Origin: a candidate division WOR-3 bacterium
GTDB lineage: Bacteria > Hydrothermota > UBA3072
Assembly (NCBI GenBank): GCA_039804165.1
Contig: JBDRZZ010000009.1
Coordinates: forward strand, 1-64,000
Direction: 5' to 3'
Length of the DNA stretch: 64,000 nt
Positions 62,748-64,000 of this stretch are shown here, one piece after another (positions within the stretch are counted from its first letter, which is position 1; every line of letters starts with the position of its first letter). The position numbers and the translations under genes were made by a program. The notes beneath the pieces are model-generated. The model did not search any database. It saw nothing but the letters and a program-made list of their open reading frames with translations, and was not told where the DNA came from.

Positions 62748-64000
62748 TTCTTATATTCCTCCTTAAACTCCTCCCAACTTTTAAGTTTTACCTTACTTCG
62801 AAGCATAATTTCTTTATCTTTTGCTCTCTCTAATTCTTGAGAAAGTTCCTCATCTATCCACCAAAATGCAATTATTGGCCAATATGGTTTATAATTTATA
62901 AGTCCATTATAATCAGTTTGAGAAACTCCAAACTCAGGCATTCCAAATTTATTCCAGTATAATAACTTCATATTATCCTCATACCAAAGAAGGGCTGTCA
63001 TATATTTATTTACTAAAATAGAATCAAGCTCTTTTAACAAATTTATCCTTTTTTCTAAATTATATTCCTTATAATATAAATCAAGTAATTTATCAACATT
63101 TTTATCTTTAATCCCCCAAATATTAAATGAGCCTTTTTTATCGGCAAATTTTGAGTGATAGCAAAGCTCAGGGTTCGGGAAAATTTCAATTGTAAATCGC
63201 AAACCTATCATTTTAAAATTAAATTCCTCAAGATCCTTCATATTCTTAGCCCAAGTCACTCTCTTCAGGTTCAGCTTGATTCCAACTTTTTTGAGTTCTT
63301 CTTGAAGAAGTGTTTCCACCCTTGTATCATCTACCCTATAGACATTAAGCGTAATCTCAAAAACCTTACCATCTTTCATTATATAACCATCTTTATTTAA
63401 ATTTTTTTGAGAAAAGCCAACTTCTTCTAAAAGTCTTATTGCTTCTTCCTTGTTGTATTCAATTTCTGGATTTTTTTCATTTTCATAAGGGAGCCCAGCA
63501 AAATAAGAATTCATAATTTTAAATTCGTTATAATAAAATTTCTCAAGAATTAAACTCCTATTTATAAGAAGAATTATCGCCTTTCTTACCCTCTCATCAT
63601 TAAAAGGTTCTTCTCTCAAGTTAAAATAAAAACCATTCACATAAGGCATATTAATATAAAATCTTTGTTTTATAATGTGATTGTTTCTTATTTCTTTATT
63701 TTTTGAAGGAATATATTCTTCTGCCCAATCCTTAAGAAGCGGTCTTTCTATTTGCAAAATGTCTATCTCTCCTTTTTTAAATTTTTCCCCTATTATTGTC
63801 TCCTCAGGATAAAAAATAAAGCGAATATAATCAAAATTAAAAAGGTTTTTGTTCATCTTATAAAAATAACCCCACCAAGAAGGATTTCTCTTTAAAATTA
63901 TGCATTCATTTGGAATTGCCCTTTCAAAAAGATAGGGTCCTGAACCTAATATCATCTCATTATTATATTTCTTCATATAAAGAGAAGGAGTCATTCTCCC
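62744..64000 (-). CDS. Peptide ABC transporter substrate-binding protein, 5' end outside the window
   Basis: The frame is open to the window edge, so the first ATG seen (63994) is internal; at least 418 residues are visible and the signal peptide and N-terminal lobe are missing. Family features are ILGSGPYLFERAIPNECIIL, FYFNLREEPFNDERVRKAII, and LINRSLILEKFYYNEFKIMN with FAGLPY. These are the SBP_bac_5 (YejA-like) pattern. No TonB domain is attached, unlike the binding protein at 37.3-39.3 kb. It ends EEFKEEYKK. It would supply peptides to the YejBE/OppDF genes downstream. Confidence 0.9.
   Translation of the reverse strand, partial: GRMTPSLYMKKYNNEMILGSGPYLFERAIPNECIILKRNPSWWGYFYKMNKNLFNFDYIRFIFYPEETIIGEKFKKGEIDILQIERPLLKDWAEEYIPSKNKEIRNNHIIKQRFYINMPYVNGFYFNLREEPFNDERVRKAIILLINRSLILEKFYYNEFKIMNSYFAGLPYENEKNPEIEYNKEEAIRLLEEVGFSQKNLNKDGYIMKDGKVFEITLNVYRVDDTRVETLLQEELKKVGIKLNLKRVTWAKNMKDLEEFNFKMIGLRFTIEIFPNPELCYHSKFADKKGSFNIWGIKDKNVDKLLDLYYKEYNLEKRINLLKELDSILVNKYMTALLWYEDNMKLLYWNKFGMPEFGVSQTDYNGLINYKPYWPIIAFWWIDEELSQELERAKDKEIMLRSKVKLKSWEEFKEEYKK

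Noticed and set aside
37274-63994. SBP-TonB gene as part of the same operon as the Yej/Opp transporter
   Set aside because: They are about 19 kb apart with several plus-strand genes between them, and the transporter has its own binding protein.

Overview
The window is a 64 kb piece of an AT-rich bacterial chromosome with dense, mostly co-directional gene blocks. It looks like a Gram-negative member of the FCB-related uncultivated lineages (WOR-3/Stahlbacteria, Marinimicrobia or Calditrichota-like). The signs are a PorV/PorQ-family protein, secreted enzymes with FlgD-like C-terminal sorting domains of the type IX secretion kind, a TonB-dependent receptor with a carboxypeptidase-regulatory N-domain, lipoproteins and outer-membrane barrels. 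Proteins are rich in Lys, Glu and Ile. Together with radical-SAM enzymes such as an AmrS homologue, this suggests an anaerobe, possibly thermophilic; that part is inference. No rRNA, tRNA or CRISPR was found.

Layout. 1-1.6 kb: organoarsenical/thiol cluster (end of a permease, ArsF-like, ArsG-like, small thioredoxin). 1.7-6.8 kb: TetR regulator with operator-like palindromes, RND/MMPL exporter, LolA-like periplasmic protein and a DUF1302-like barrel. 6.8-8.6 kb (-): HhH/Fe-S glycosylase-like protein and AmrS. 8.7-12.3 kb: secreted GH10 xylanase, CutA and a secreted beta-helix protein. 12.8-21.6 kb (+): D-lactate dehydrogenase, small membrane protein, Mut7-C nuclease, SpoIID lipoprotein, SbcD/SbcC-like pair with membrane segments, GalM lipoprotein, HU, ThiL. 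21.6-25.7 kb (-): TPR/PEGA protein, PurM, YbbR-like, TsaD. 25.9-29.2 kb (+): recF-dciA-gyrB. 29.2-39.3 kb (-): the most unusual block: a substrate-binding lipoprotein fused to a TonB C-terminal domain, NikR, a TonB-dependent receptor, a large secreted partner, PorV and a LysE exporter. 39.5-40.3 kb: a heavily decayed IS481-like transposase. 40.5-41.6 kb (-): Asd. 41.7-46.3 kb (+): FMN riboswitch and ribD-ribE-ribBA-ribH-nusB-phosphoesterase. 46.4-49.4 kb (+): pilin-like protein, DUF58 and BatA-like proteins. 49.4-57.1 kb (-): a ten-gene run from an M48 protease to PlsY, including TatA, TatD, a two-component pair, a DUF512 radical-SAM protein and Der. 57.2-58.5 kb: GH63-like glycosidase. 58.5-64 kb (-): Yej/Opp-like peptide ABC transporter, cut by the window edge.

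Regulation. Readable promoters have the form TTGAC(A/T), a spacer that is most often 16 bp, and TA(A/T)(A/T)(A/T)T. One class is followed by a leader with a strong Shine-Dalgarno sequence. Another class has the start codon only 7-8 nt after the -10 box and no Shine-Dalgarno sequence, which predicts leaderless mRNAs. At least two genes (thiL and the Mut7-C gene) seem to need a non-canonical AUA or AUU start.

The best candidate for an undescribed system is the 29.8-39.3 kb block. There, metal sensing (NikR), a periplasmic binding protein that carries its own TonB receptor-contact domain, a TonB-dependent receptor and a secreted partner plus PorV lie together. It could be a nickel- or metallophore-responsive uptake system in which cargo is handed directly from the outer-membrane receptor to the tethered binding protein.
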